DNA of 50,060 nt from an uncultured Planctomycetota bacterium (GTDB taxonomy: Bacteria > Planctomycetota > Brocadiia > CAIUPP01). Each line of letters opens with the position of its first letter. Within the stretch, counting starts at the first letter, position 1. Under the pieces are notes generated by a model. That model was given only the letters and a program-made list of their open reading frames with translations, was not told the DNA's origin and did no database searches. Position numbers and translations under genes: made by a program. The stretch covers positions 1-50,060 of the forward strand of contig CAIUPP010000079.1 of assembly GCA_903901045.1 (NCBI GenBank), read 5' to 3'. Shown here piece by piece: positions 15,527 through 23,826 of the stretch.

Positions 15527-15545
15527 GCCGCAGCGCGTCGGCTGC

Positions 15546-15630
15546 TTGGCAAGGCGTCGCCTTGTCCATGCGGCGGACGGCGGTATTCGACAGGTGCGCA
15601 GGGACGCAGCAGGCTGCGCCCCTGCGGGAC
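15546..15630. repeat. Pair of CAAG-type and GCAG-type palindromes before coaC
   Basis: 15548-15567 is GGCAAGGCG/TCGCCTTGTCC and 15596-15626 is GCGCAGGGACGCAGCAGGC followed by TGCGCCCCTGC. The same two families occur together inside mutY and before the dehydratase gene at 48.7 kb. Confidence 0.75.
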
Positions 15631-15674
15631 GGGCTGTGATCGGGAGTATGAGAATTTTGTAGGAGGCCGGCCAC

Positions 15675-16217
15675 ATGAAGGGCAAGCGGATACTCCTGGG
15701 CGTTACCGGCAGCGTCGCCGCGTTCAAAGTCGCCGATCTGACCGCCCGGCTCGTGGAGGGGGGAGCCGACGTTCAGGTCATCATGACCGAGGCCGCGCAG
15801 CGCTTTGTCGCGCCGCTGACCTTCGAGACGCTCTCCCGCCGCTCCGTCATCACCAGCATGTGGACGCGCACCCCGCTGCCCGAGCCGGTCCACGTCACCC
15901 TGGCCGACTGGGCCGAGTTGCTGGTCGTCGCCCCCGCCTGCGCCGACTTCCTGGGGAAACTGGCGCACGGCATCGCCGACGACATGCTGAGCTGCATGGC
16001 CATCACCATCACGCGCCCGCCGCTGATCGCGCCTGCGATGAGCGACAGCATGTACCGCCACCCCGCCGTCCAGGCGAACGTGAAAATTCTTCAGGAGCGC
16101 GGCTGCCGTTTCGTCGGCCCCGCCGAGGGACGGCTGGCCAGCGGAAAAGTCGGCCTCGGCCGGCTGGCTGACGTGCCCGATATCCTGAAAGCCATTCAAG
16201 AGGCGCTGAAGAAGTAG
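15675..16217 (+). CDS. coaC: Phosphopantothenoylcysteine decarboxylase (flavoprotein, stand-alone)
   Basis: A 180-residue FMN protein of the CoaC/EpiD family, making 4'-phosphopantetheine in coenzyme A synthesis. GVTGSVAAFK binds FMN, and VHVTLADWAE carries the active-site His. APACADFLGKLAHGIADD corresponds to the PASANT region, with Cys-Ala-Asp in place of Ser-Ala-Asn. APAMSDSMYRHP replaces the usual PAMNxxMW, so the conserved Asn is Ser here. Most bacteria fuse this domain to CoaB; here CoaB is a separate gene 88 bases downstream. AGGAGG lies eight bases before ATG 15675. Confidence 0.88.
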   Translation: MKGKRILLGVTGSVAAFKVADLTARLVEGGADVQVIMTEAAQRFVAPLTFETLSRRSVITSMWTRTPLPEPVHVTLADWAELLVVAPACADFLGKLAHGIADDMLSCMAITITRPPLIAPAMSDSMYRHPAVQANVKILQERGCRFVGPAEGRLASGKVGLGRLADVPDILKAIQEALKK

Positions 16218-16224
16218 AGACGGC

Positions 16225-16275
16225 AATGACGAATGAATTTCCTAATCACCCAATCTCCCAATTGCCCAATCTCCC
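16225..16275. repeat. Short interspersed repeats (GACGAATGAA and CCCAATCTCCCAA types)
   Basis: The 88-base gap between coaC and coaB holds ATGACGAATGAA followed by CAATCTCCCAATTGCCCAAT and CTCCCA. The same words recur at 34.9-35.0 kb and 37.4-37.5 kb. No gene fits here. Confidence 0.6.
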
Positions 16276-16305
16276 ACCCGCCCTTCGACTTGCGGGGCTC
16301 CGGTC

Positions 16306-16953
16306 ATGAAATTCCTCATCACAGCCGGTCCCACGCGCGAGCATCTGGATGACGTGCGCTTTCTGAGCAACGCCTCCAGCGGACGGATGGGGTACGCCAT
16401 CGCGCGCGCCGCCGCGCGCGCCGGACATCAGGTCCACCTCGTCAGCGGCCCCGTGTCCCTGCTTCCGCCGCCGGGCGTCCACCTCATTCGCGTCACAAGC
16501 ACGGAGGAGATGCACCGCGCCTGCGCCAGACTCTTTCCCAAGGTGGATTGCCTCATCGGCGCGGCCGCCCCGGCTGACTACACGCCGGTGGAGCGCGCGC
16601 GCGGGAAGTCGAAGAAGGGGCCGGGCGTCCGCACGCTGCGTCTCAAGCCGACTGTGGACATCCTCGCCACCCTCGGGGCGCGCAAGAAGCGGCAGGTCAT
16701 CATCGCCTTTGCTCTGGAAGTCCAGAACGCCCTCCGCAACGCGCGGAAGAAGCTCGTGAAGAAGAATGCCGACGCCATCCTCCTCAACTCGCCCGAGACC
16801 ATGGGCGCAGCGCGCGCCTCCGGCCTCATCATGGCCCGCAACGGGTCGCAGCTTCCTTTCCGCAACCTCACCAAAGCGCAGATCGGGCGGCGGCTCGTGC
16901 GGCTGGCGGAGGAGCTGGCCGGGGAGCGGCCCGCACCAACCGCCGGGCGTTGA
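16306..16953 (+). CDS. coaB: Phosphopantothenate-cysteine ligase (stand-alone CoaB)
   Basis: A 215-residue enzyme of the DFP C-terminal family that joins phosphopantothenate and cysteine in coenzyme A synthesis. It opens with KFLITAGPTREHLDDVRFLSNASSGRMGYAIA, the nucleotide-binding start of CoaB. AAAPADYTP and the LKPTVDIL segment follow, which hold the usual lysine for ligation. It pairs with coaC directly upstream, so the common bifunctional CoaBC is split in this organism. Confidence 0.9.
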   Translation: MKFLITAGPTREHLDDVRFLSNASSGRMGYAIARAAARAGHQVHLVSGPVSLLPPPGVHLIRVTSTEEMHRACARLFPKVDCLIGAAAPADYTPVERARGKSKKGPGVRTLRLKPTVDILATLGARKKRQVIIAFALEVQNALRNARKKLVKKNADAILLNSPETMGAARASGLIMARNGSQLPFRNLTKAQIGRRLVRLAEELAGERPAPTAGR

Positions 16954-16975
16954 ATCCCCGCTCCTTGCGTCACCC

Positions 16976-17353
16976 CTATATCTGCAATCCCCTCAGGACG
17001 GCATCCACCAGCGCGTGAATCTGATCCGGTTCGAGGCCGATCAGAACCGCCTCGTTCACCAGGCAGCCGGCAAGGAGTTGAACGTTCTCGCGGCGGGGTT
17101 CATCCGGCACGCTCTTGGCGCTGGCGACGATGACGCTGCGGCCGCGGCGCACGTCGAGCAACCCCAGGGCGGCCAGTTCGCGATAAGCGCGCGCGACGGT
17201 GTTCAGGTTGATGTGCAGGTCGTCGGAGAGCTGCCGGACGCTTGGGAGGCGGTGGCCCACGGGCAATTGGCCCCGGTTGATGAGTTCTTTGATCCCCTGC
17301 ATCACCTGGGCGTAGATGGGCACGCGGCTCTGAGGGTCAATGACTATCCGCAA
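16976..17353 (-). CDS. Short GntR-family regulator (YtrA type)
   Basis: About 125 residues: a winged helix-turn-helix (PIYAQVMQGIKELINRGQL, LPSVRQLSDDLHINLNTVARAYREL) and only a short helical tail, as in YtrA-type GntR regulators. These regulators often control ABC transporters or envelope stress; the target here is unknown. The start is not ATG. TTG at 17353 has GGGAGG just upstream and fits the family's beginning; another TTG at 17377 is possible. It is divergent from the glutamate dehydrogenase gene, and both starts share a 160-base gap, so it might regulate that gene. Confidence 0.82.
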   Translation of the reverse strand: MRIVIDPQSRVPIYAQVMQGIKELINRGQLPVGHRLPSVRQLSDDLHINLNTVARAYRELAALGLLDVRRGRSVIVASAKSVPDEPRRENVQLLAGCLVNEAVLIGLEPDQIHALVDAVLRGLQI

Positions 17354-17364
17354 GGGGCCTCCCG

Positions 17365-17395
17365 ATGCTACAAACAACTGTCATAAGCGTAGCAT
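17365..17395. promoter_or_regulatory. Inverted repeat ATGCTAC-N17-GTAGCAT near the GntR gene start
   Basis: ATGCTAC (17365-17371) and GTAGCAT (17389-17395) form a perfect inverted repeat just upstream of the preferred GntR start. It could be an operator for autoregulation. The 17-base spacing is wide for a GntR dimer site, so this is tentative. Confidence 0.35.
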
Positions 17396-17426
17396 ACACT
17401 TTATGATGCCCGAAGTCACTCCGTGC

Positions 17427-17454
17427 TTGCGCGGTTCAGCCTGGAAGGTATAAT
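17427..17454 (+). promoter_or_regulatory. Promoter for the glutamate dehydrogenase gene
   Basis: TTGCGC (17427-17432), 16 bases and a perfect TATAAT (17449-17454), giving a leader of about 55 bases before ATG 17518. The -35 is weak, so an activator is conceivable. Confidence 0.55.
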
Positions 17455-17517
17455 TTGAAGAACTGAGTGTTTCGGGCGATGTCCATCACATGGGTTTCAG
17501 GAAGAGAGAGGGATGCA

Positions 17518-20500
17518 ATGGCGAAGGCCAATCGTCCGCTGGAGACGACGGACATCGTCGCGGCGGCCAGCCGGAGCGGGCTGGACGCGGGCATGCTGTA
17601 TGAGTGCGTCGTGGACCTGTCGCGCGGAAAGCTGCTGGCGGTGGACGCGATCAACGCCGCGGCGGGGATTCTGCTGACGGGGCTCGGGCTGCCGGCCTAT
17701 TTCTTCCGCAATATCTCCAAGGACGACCTGAAGCGCCTGCTGCGGCACATCGCGGGCACGCTGGAGGTGGAGGACGGGGCGTTCGTGCTGCGCAGCGAAG
17801 TCTCGGAAGTGCACTTCGACCTGGAAGGTGGCGTCCAGTTCCGCATCGCCACCGGCAAGAACCGCGACCACATGGAGCGCGTGCTCAACGAGGCGATGAG
17901 CGAGAGCCGCGTGGAGTACTACTTCAGCAAGGAGCAGGATTACTACACCTACATCGTGCGGCCGGAAGCGTGCAAGCCGCTGGCGGAGCTGAAAGAGGGC
18001 GAATCTCCGTTCGCGTTCACGCAGATCGTCACCGGCCCGGCGATTCCCGAGGAGACGCGCTGGCGCTATGAATCCTTCCTGAAGCGCTGCAACGAGAGCC
18101 TTCTTCCGCTGGTCGAAGTCAGCGCCGCCAAGCCGAGCAACGAAACGCGCGTGATGATGAAGGAAGACTTCACGAACTCCTCCCTGCCGGTCGTGCGCCG
18201 GATGCTGTCCGACCTGGGCATCACTCTGAACCGCGCGTATTGGGAGACCTACCGGAACCCGCGCGGCCGCGTCGAATCCATCTGCTCGCTTTACGTGGCC
18301 GGCATGCCGCCGAAGCCGGCGATGCAGAAAGCCGCGCAGCGCCTGCGGGCGCTTCTGGCCATCCAGGCGGAGGACCTCGGCGATCTCTACGTCAGCGGTC
18401 AGTTCTCCTTCGAGGAGTATCTCTTCGCGACCGCCGCGCACGCCTTCACGCACACCTTCATCTACAAGGGGCTGAGCGCCGAGCGCGAGATCATGGGGGG
18501 CCTCGCCCAGAAGGAGCTTCGCGACGCGCTGGCCAAGCGCATTTTCGACTCGAACCGCGCCGAGTACACCCGCCGCTGGATCACCCAGACGATCCGCCGC
18601 CAGCCCGACCTGGTCAAGTGGCTCTACCGGCTCTTCGATCGCAAGTTCAATCCGGAATTGAAGAAGCGACCGCTGGCTCAGGCGATCGAGAAGGAACTCG
18701 ACGCGTTCCGCAAGAAGGTGGAAATCTGCTTTGTGGACGACTCCACCGGACGCGGCGTTTTCCTGTACATGACGCACATGATCACCCACGTGCTCAAGAC
18801 CAACTTCTACAAGCCGGCGAAGCGCTCCTTCGCCTTCCGCCTGAACCCTGGCGTCCTCGATCCGCTCGTCTTCCCCGCCAAGGTGCATGGGATCTTCTTC
18901 GTCGTCGGCTTCTACGCGGTCGGCACGCACATGCGCGCGGCGGATGTGGCGCGCGGCGGGCTTCGCATGATCCGCGTCACCGCGGCCAACTACGAGAACG
19001 AGCTCGACGAAATGCCGCTGCTCAACTACGCCCTGGGCCCCTGCGCCCAGCGCCTCAAGCACAAGGATATCGCCGAGAGCGGTTCCAAGGGGGTGTTTGT
19101 GCCGGGCGTCGAGTACGCGGGCGAGGGACTCTATGCCACCTTCGATTACACCGAAGGGATCATGGACCTCATGCAGCCGGACCCGAGCATCGTGGATTAC
19201 CTCGGCAAGCCGGAAATGATTTTCTTCGGGCCGGACGAAGGCACCGCGCCGTTCATGGACATCGTGGCCGAGCGCGCCCGCGAGCGCGGCTATAAGTACT
19301 GGCGCACGATCACCACCGGCAAGAGCATCGGCATTCCGCACGACACCTTCGGACTGACCCACGAGCGCAAGGTCTTCGGCCTGCTCTCGCGCGGCGAGAA
19401 GGGCACCGAGCTTCAGATCAACGGCGCGCCGGTGGTCGTCAGCGCCGACATGGCGAAGATCGTCGCCAAGCTGGAAGGCACGGTGGATTGCAGCGGCATG
19501 ACCACGATGAGCGTCATGGCCGGTCTGCGCACGATGTTCGACCAACTCGGCCTGAAGGAGGCGGAGGTCAACATGATCATGACCGGCGGCCCCGGCGGCG
19601 ACCTGGGCTGCAACGAGATCCAGTCCTACAAGGGGAAGATCTGCCTGATCATGGACAGCGGCTCGGTCTGCTTCGATCCGCAGGGGCTCGACCGCAAGAC
19701 GCTGATGGAACTGGCCGTGGCGCGCCACACCAGCCCGCGGCTCAACAGCCTGGCCTTCCCGGCCGGCAAGCTCAGCCGCCGCGGCTTCAAGGTCCTGCGC
19801 AACTCCGCCGGGACCAAGCTGCCCGACGGCACGGTCGTCGAAGACGGCGCCTTCTTCCACCGCACCTTCCTGGTCAACCCGGCGATGCGCAAGTACTTCG
19901 CCGAGGCGAACATCCAGGCGTTCATCCCCTGCGGCGGCTTCAAGGACACCATCAACGCGGAGAACGTCCACACCTTCCTCTCGCTCTTCAAGGAACTGCG
20001 CGTGATCACCGAAGGGGCGAACGTCTTCTTCGACGACACCGCGCGCGAGACCATCGCCCGCGAGAGCAAGATCATCCAGATGCGCGACTCCTCGGCCAAC
20101 AAGGGGGGCGTCACCAGCAGCTCGATCTCCGAAGTGCTGGCGGCCTTCCTGCTGGGGGACAACTACGAGAAGGTGATGGTCAAGGACCCCAAGGCCAAGG
20201 CGGAGATCATCCGCGCGGTCTTCGAGCTCGTCGAGCGCAACGCCATCGCCGAGACGAAGATGCTTCTGGCGCTGCACGCGAAGACCGGCACCCCGCTGTA
20301 CCGTCTCTCCGTGCAGACCAGCGAGCAGCTTTACGCGCTTCAGGACAAGCTGTACGCGCAGCTCAACGTCATCCTCAAGCACAAGGAGATCGTGACCGCC
20401 GTCCTCAACGCCTACGTCCCCGGCGCGCTCATGAGCCGGGTGGGCGTGGAGAAGGCGCTTCGCACCCTCAGCCAGCCGGACCTGTGCGCCTATCGCGACG

Positions 20501-20625
20501 CCGTCCTCACCAAAAAACTCGCCGCCATGGCCGTCTATCGCTACGCGGCGGAGTGGGGCAGCTTCACCGAGAAGTTCGACCGCGACGTGGTGGGCACTCT
20601 GACCGACCTGGTCGCCAAGAGCTGA
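17518..20625 (+). CDS. NAD-dependent glutamate dehydrogenase, large (~115 kDa) class
   Basis: 1035 residues from ATG 17518, which is preceded by GAGAGG. It is much longer than hexameric GDH (~450) and shorter than the 180-kDa class (~1600), and is close in size to the yeast-type NAD enzyme. The catalytic region has DVARGGLRMI. The dinucleotide fold is marked by MTGGPGGDLGCNEI, and VITEGANVFF and SSANKGGVTSSS follow. The N-terminal ~450 residues are an extra, probably regulatory part. It would convert glutamate to 2-oxoglutarate and ammonia with NAD, mainly for amino-acid breakdown. It is monocistronic, with a promoter upstream and a hairpin downstream. Confidence 0.9.
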   Translation: MAKANRPLETTDIVAAASRSGLDAGMLYECVVDLSRGKLLAVDAINAAAGILLTGLGLPAYFFRNISKDDLKRLLRHIAGTLEVEDGAFVLRSEVSEVHFDLEGGVQFRIATGKNRDHMERVLNEAMSESRVEYYFSKEQDYYTYIVRPEACKPLAELKEGESPFAFTQIVTGPAIPEETRWRYESFLKRCNESLLPLVEVSAAKPSNETRVMMKEDFTNSSLPVVRRMLSDLGITLNRAYWETYRNPRGRVESICSLYVAGMPPKPAMQKAAQRLRALLAIQAEDLGDLYVSGQFSFEEYLFATAAHAFTHTFIYKGLSAEREIMGGLAQKELRDALAKRIFDSNRAEYTRRWITQTIRRQPDLVKWLYRLFDRKFNPELKKRPLAQAIEKELDAFRKKVEICFVDDSTGRGVFLYMTHMITHVLKTNFYKPAKRSFAFRLNPGVLDPLVFPAKVHGIFFVVGFYAVGTHMRAADVARGGLRMIRVTAANYENELDEMPLLNYALGPCAQRLKHKDIAESGSKGVFVPGVEYAGEGLYATFDYTEGIMDLMQPDPSIVDYLGKPEMIFFGPDEGTAPFMDIVAERARERGYKYWRTITTGKSIGIPHDTFGLTHERKVFGLLSRGEKGTELQINGAPVVVSADMAKIVAKLEGTVDCSGMTTMSVMAGLRTMFDQLGLKEAEVNMIMTGGPGGDLGCNEIQSYKGKICLIMDSGSVCFDPQGLDRKTLMELAVARHTSPRLNSLAFPAGKLSRRGFKVLRNSAGTKLPDGTVVEDGAFFHRTFLVNPAMRKYFAEANIQAFIPCGGFKDTINAENVHTFLSLFKELRVITEGANVFFDDTARETIARESKIIQMRDSSANKGGVTSSSISEVLAAFLLGDNYEKVMVKDPKAKAEIIRAVFELVERNAIAETKMLLALHAKTGTPLYRLSVQTSEQLYALQDKLYAQLNVILKHKEIVTAVLNAYVPGALMSRVGVEKALRTLSQPDLCAYRDAVLTKKLAAMAVYRYAAEWGSFTEKFDRDVVGTLTDLVAKS

Positions 20626-20658
20626 CGTTCTATGTCACGCTTTCGGTTCCGTTCGCAC

Positions 20659-20699
20659 AGCGCCTCCTCGACCGCGGGTCGAGGGGGCGCTGCTGTTTT
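20659..20699 (+). terminator. Terminator-like hairpin after the glutamate dehydrogenase gene
   Basis: AGCGCC-CCTCGACC pairs with GGTCGAGG-GGCGCT around a GCG loop, followed by GCTGTTTT. The stem is long and the T-run is short. It lies 34 bases after the stop codon. Confidence 0.7.
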
Positions 20700-20723
20700 C
20701 GGGACTGGTCGGAAGTTCATGTG

Positions 20724-20745
20724 GCACAGCCGCCCTCGGCTGTGC
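20724..20745. repeat. Palindrome GCACAGCCG/CGGCTGTGC
   Basis: A perfect nine-base stem with a CCCT loop. The gene-free stretch 20626-21004 holds this, the terminator hairpin upstream, the related CGGACAGCCGGGGGCTC just after it and a promoter at 20869-20897; nothing else was recognised. Confidence 0.7.
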
Positions 20746-20868
20746 ACGGACAGCCGGGGGCTCAGGGGCCGTTTCGGACCGACGCGCACCTGGTTGTGCG
20801 GTGACCGTCTCGCCGTCAAGCGCCGCAGATGCGGGCCCTTCCGGCGCAGGGCAATGCCCTGGGGTAGC

Positions 20869-20897
20869 TTGACAGTGCGCCCGTCTTGAGCGATAGT
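20869..20897 (+). promoter_or_regulatory. Promoter for the orphan membrane-anchored gene
   Basis: TTGACA (20869-20874), 17 bases, GATAGT (20892-20897), about 105 bases before ATG 21005. Confidence 0.6.
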
Positions 20898-21004
20898 GCA
20901 ACGCCAAGTATTTCGGCTCGGGCGGATACGCAAGCGGCGCGTTGCGCGGAGTCGCTAGCGGCTACCTAGTCCCATGGTGGGGCTGGTTGTTGTGGGGACA
21001 TAAA

Positions 21005-21604
21005 ATGAATGGACTCTGGCAGGTTGTACTCACTGTAATAGGTTCCACCAACGTATTGCTCATGCTCTTCTTGACGTACTGGATCAAGAAAGAACTCCAT
21101 CGTCATGACAGGGCCTTGGAACGCCTTAATCAAACTGCCCTAATCCGCTTCAGTAGATATCATCAATGCTCAGTGGATGCTATCAAGGAATGCTATGCCC
21201 TGTTCATTGATCTTCACAACAGTGTCTTTCGCTACTGTTTCCCGGACTGGGATTCAGACAAGGCGACCGACGGAGAGAGGAAACAAGCCGCGTGTGACGC
21301 TATGGTTAGATTCTACGTGCATTTTCGGAAACACCAGATATTTATGGAGGATCCTGTAATCGAGGAATTTGAGCGGGGTTTTAGGTTTCTTCAGCGGGCC
21401 TTCAGCAAGAAGGAGGACATTCACATTGAGCCGGATCATCGAATCCAAATTGGAATAACCGTATATGCGGACATGATCAAAACATTCCCAACCATGCTTA
21501 AGAATTTGCGCACGGAAATTCAGAGGACGGTTGCACCAGAACAATGCACGTCGTCTGGTCCGGCGTTGCAGGACACGTTGCCTCCATTGCCTCCAAACCA
21601 ATAG
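21005..21604 (+). CDS. Unrecognised single-span membrane-anchored helical protein
   Basis: 199 residues that I do not recognise. A hydrophobic segment (~6-28, VVLTVIGSTNVLLMLFLTYW) would anchor it in the membrane. The rest is soluble and mostly helical, with charged and aromatic residues (IKECYALFIDLHNSVFRYCF, MVRFYVHFRKHQIFMEDP), and ends in a Pro-rich tail. It has five cysteines but no motif. Base composition is clearly more AT-rich and codon use less GC-biased than neighbouring genes, suggesting recent transfer. It has its own promoter. ATG 21005 is taken because it starts just before the membrane span; there is no strong Shine-Dalgarno. It may be a defence or effector accessory, but nothing in the sequence proves that. 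Confidence 0.6.
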   Translation: MNGLWQVVLTVIGSTNVLLMLFLTYWIKKELHRHDRALERLNQTALIRFSRYHQCSVDAIKECYALFIDLHNSVFRYCFPDWDSDKATDGERKQAACDAMVRFYVHFRKHQIFMEDPVIEEFERGFRFLQRAFSKKEDIHIEPDHRIQIGITVYADMIKTFPTMLKNLRTEIQRTVAPEQCTSSGPALQDTLPPLPPNQ

Positions 21605-21789
21605 ATATGGTGCTCAACTCTCCCTTTCCAGTGTTGTGAACGACTGCCACGCAGCCGCTCATTCTTGACCGTACCCCCCAAGAAAACGAATGGTTCTCCG
21701 GCTTCTTTAACTCCTATTGAATACAACGCTTCCCCGTAGGAAACTATAGTCAGGGCTTGTAGCCACCATTGCACCCTGGGGAGGTTCCG

Positions 21790-22191
21790 ATGAAGCAGGC
21801 GCTGCTGGACTCAGCGGTTGGGTTGGGGGAGAAGTTGCAGCACATTTTCGTCGCCACCAGCGACGAGGGGGGCGTGCCGCATTTGGCGGCGGCGGGGAAG
21901 ATCGCGCGCGGGCGGCCGGGGCGCGTGACCGTCGGGGCCTGGTTCTGTCCGCGCACCATCGAGAACCTTCGGCGCAACCCGCGCATCTCCCTCGTGGCGT
22001 GGGACCGCGCCACCGACGACGGCTACCAGTTGCTCGGCGAGGTGGAGGAGATTATCGACGAGAGCGTCCTGGACGGCTTCGACCCGCGCATCGAGGAGCC
22101 GGCCATCCCGCAGGTCGAGCACGAAGTGGTGGTGCGCGTCTCCCGCGTCATGCGCTTCAAGCACGCTCCGCACACCGACCTTGAGGAGTGA
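21790..22191 (+). CDS. Pyridoxamine 5'-phosphate oxidase-like flavin/split-barrel protein
   Basis: 133 residues with a split-barrel look: LQHIFVATSDEGGVPHLAAAGKI, then VGAWFCPRTIENLRRNPRISLVAWD, which resembles the flavin-binding strands of PNPOx-like proteins. These bind FMN, F420 or haem; which one cannot be told. GGGGAGG stands five bases before ATG 21790. It leads a compact three-gene set with the phosphoribosyltransferase (five bases later) and a hydrolase, so it is more likely a small redox or stress protein than a vitamin B6 enzyme. Confidence 0.75.
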   Translation: MKQALLDSAVGLGEKLQHIFVATSDEGGVPHLAAAGKIARGRPGRVTVGAWFCPRTIENLRRNPRISLVAWDRATDDGYQLLGEVEEIIDESVLDGFDPRIEEPAIPQVEHEVVVRVSRVMRFKHAPHTDLEE

Positions 22192-22196
22192 CCTCC

Positions 22197-22853
22197 ATGC
22201 TCTACGCCGACCGATTGGACGCCGGGCGGAAACTGGCGCAGCTTCTGCTTCGATACCGCGACGCGGAGCCGTTCGTCCTGGCCCTGCCGCGCGGCGGCGT
22301 GGTGGTCGGCAGCGAGATCGCGCGGGCGCTCGACGCGCCGCTGGACGTGCTGGTCGTGCGCAAGCTCGGCGCGCCGATGAACCCGGAATTCGGGTTCGGC
22401 GCCATCGCGCCCGAGGGCGTCCGGTACGTTGACCATCACACCGTGCAGATGCTCGGGCTCACGCCGCAGGAGATCGACGACGTGGTCGGGACCGAGAGCG
22501 CCGAACTGAACCGGCGCGTCCGGCTCTATCGCGGGAACCGCCCGGAGCCGGAGATTCGCGGCAAGAGCGTGATCCTCGTGGACGACGGCCTCGCCACCGG
22601 CGGCACCGCGCGCGCCGCCATTCGCTACGCCCGCACCGCGGTCCCTCGGCAACTCATCCTGGCCGTTCCCGTCGCCCCGACAGACACCGTCAGCCGCCTG
22701 CGTGAGGAGGTGGACGAACTGATCTGCCCCGCCGTGCGCTCCGATTTCAGCGCCATCGGCGCGTGGTACCAGGACTTCGAGCAGACCACCGACGAGGAGG
22801 TGCTCGAATTGCTCGCCGCCAGCCGAGTACGCGTGCAGAGTGGCGCGCGCTGA
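22197..22853 (+). CDS. Phosphoribosyltransferase-family protein
   Basis: 218 residues with the type I PRTase core: LALPRGGVVVGSEIA (~29-42), VRKLGAPMNPEFGFGAI and the PRPP loop VILVDDGLATGGTARA (125-140). This subgroup is known mostly as a domain fused or adjacent to a dienelactone-hydrolase-like protein, exactly as here (the hydrolase starts 88 bases downstream). The nucleobase substrate is unknown. ATG 22197 has GAGGAG upstream; a GTG nine bases earlier is less likely. Confidence 0.88.
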   Translation: MLYADRLDAGRKLAQLLLRYRDAEPFVLALPRGGVVVGSEIARALDAPLDVLVVRKLGAPMNPEFGFGAIAPEGVRYVDHHTVQMLGLTPQEIDDVVGTESAELNRRVRLYRGNRPEPEIRGKSVILVDDGLATGGTARAAIRYARTAVPRQLILAVPVAPTDTVSRLREEVDELICPAVRSDFSAIGAWYQDFEQTTDEEVLELLAASRVRVQSGAR

Positions 22854-22941
22854 AGCGGCGGCGCACCGCGCGGAGGGGGCGGAGGACGCGGCGTCAAGCG
22901 GATTCTCCGGCAAAGTAGCCGTCTTGTGATGGGAGCGCGCT

Positions 22942-23622
22942 ATGTTGAAAAGTTTGCATCGGGGGGAGGAAGTGCGCATCGGCGCGGTGCCGGAGGACCT
23001 ATACGGCAGCCTGGTGATCCCGCCGCAGGCGGGGGGAATCGTCCTCTTTGCGCACGGCAGCGGCAGCAGCCGCTTCAGCCCGCGCAACCAATTCGTCGCG
23101 GGGCGGCTGCATGCGGTGGGGTTGGCGACGCTGATGATGGACCTGCTCACCCGGAAGGAGGAGGACTACGATTCCTTCACCGCGGAGTTGCGCTTCAATA
23201 TTCCGCTGCTCACGGGGCGCGTCCTGCTGGCGCTCGACTGGGTGCTGCGCGACGCGCGCACGCAGGGGCTGCGCGTCGGCTGCTTCGGCTCCAGCACGGG
23301 GGCCGCTTCGGCCCTTGAGGGCGCCGCCGAGCGTCCTGAGGAAATTCGGGCGGTCGTCTCGCGCGGCGGGCGGCCCGACATGGCAATACCAGTCCTTCAT
23401 CGCGTCATCGCGCCCACCCTGCTGATCGTCGGCGGGGCCGACCATGCGGTCCTCGAAATGAACCGCCACGCGTTCGAGAAGCTGACCTGTCCGCGGGAAC
23501 TGTCCATCGTCCCCGGCGCAACGCATCTTTTTGAGGAGCCGGGGGCCCTGGAGAAGGTCGCCGATCTGGCCGCGGAGTGGTTCCAGAAGCATCTGCTCGC
23601 CGCCGACGCGATGGGGAACTGA
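22942..23622 (+). CDS. Alpha/beta hydrolase, dienelactone hydrolase-like
   Basis: 226 residues of the alpha/beta-hydrolase fold. Oxyanion strand IVLFAHGSGSSRFSPRN, nucleophile elbow GSSTG with Ser118, acid Asp167 in VGGADHAV and catalytic His195 in GATHLFEEPG, so the triad is complete. It belongs to the small cytosolic hydrolases that accompany the phosphoribosyltransferase subgroup upstream; in other bacteria the two are one polypeptide. The substrate is unknown. Confidence 0.87.
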   Translation: MLKSLHRGEEVRIGAVPEDLYGSLVIPPQAGGIVLFAHGSGSSRFSPRNQFVAGRLHAVGLATLMMDLLTRKEEDYDSFTAELRFNIPLLTGRVLLALDWVLRDARTQGLRVGCFGSSTGAASALEGAAERPEEIRAVVSRGGRPDMAIPVLHRVIAPTLLIVGGADHAVLEMNRHAFEKLTCPRELSIVPGATHLFEEPGALEKVADLAAEWFQKHLLAADAMGN

Positions 23623-23669
23623 TTCCCCGACTTGCGCGTGCAATGCGCGGGAAACGCTTTCAGGGGTGG

Positions 23670-23689
23670 CGCGGGTTATTTAACCCGCG
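23670..23689. repeat. Hairpin CGCGGGTTA/TAACCCGCG
   Basis: A perfect palindrome 48 bases after the hydrolase stop. Similar GCGGGTT-loop-AACCCGC hairpins occur at 47671-47688 and, in looser form, 35721-35738. It has no T-run, so it is a repeat-family hairpin rather than a classical terminator. Confidence 0.65.
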
Positions 23690-23746
23690 ATAATCGATTG
23701 TTCTTCCGATTGCTCCCCCGCGCCGCGGCGCGGAACGTGAACTCCC

Positions 23747-23775
23747 TTGCAGGCGGGCGGCTATTCAGGCATTAT
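23747..23775 (+). promoter_or_regulatory. Possible promoter for the SDR gene
   Basis: TTGCAG (23747-23752), 17 bases, CATTAT (23770-23775), about 50 bases before ATG 23827. Confidence 0.45.
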
Positions 23776-23826
23776 GAGACGCCGAGATGCCCGGGCAGTC
23801 CATTCGCAAAGTGAACGGAGAACTCC

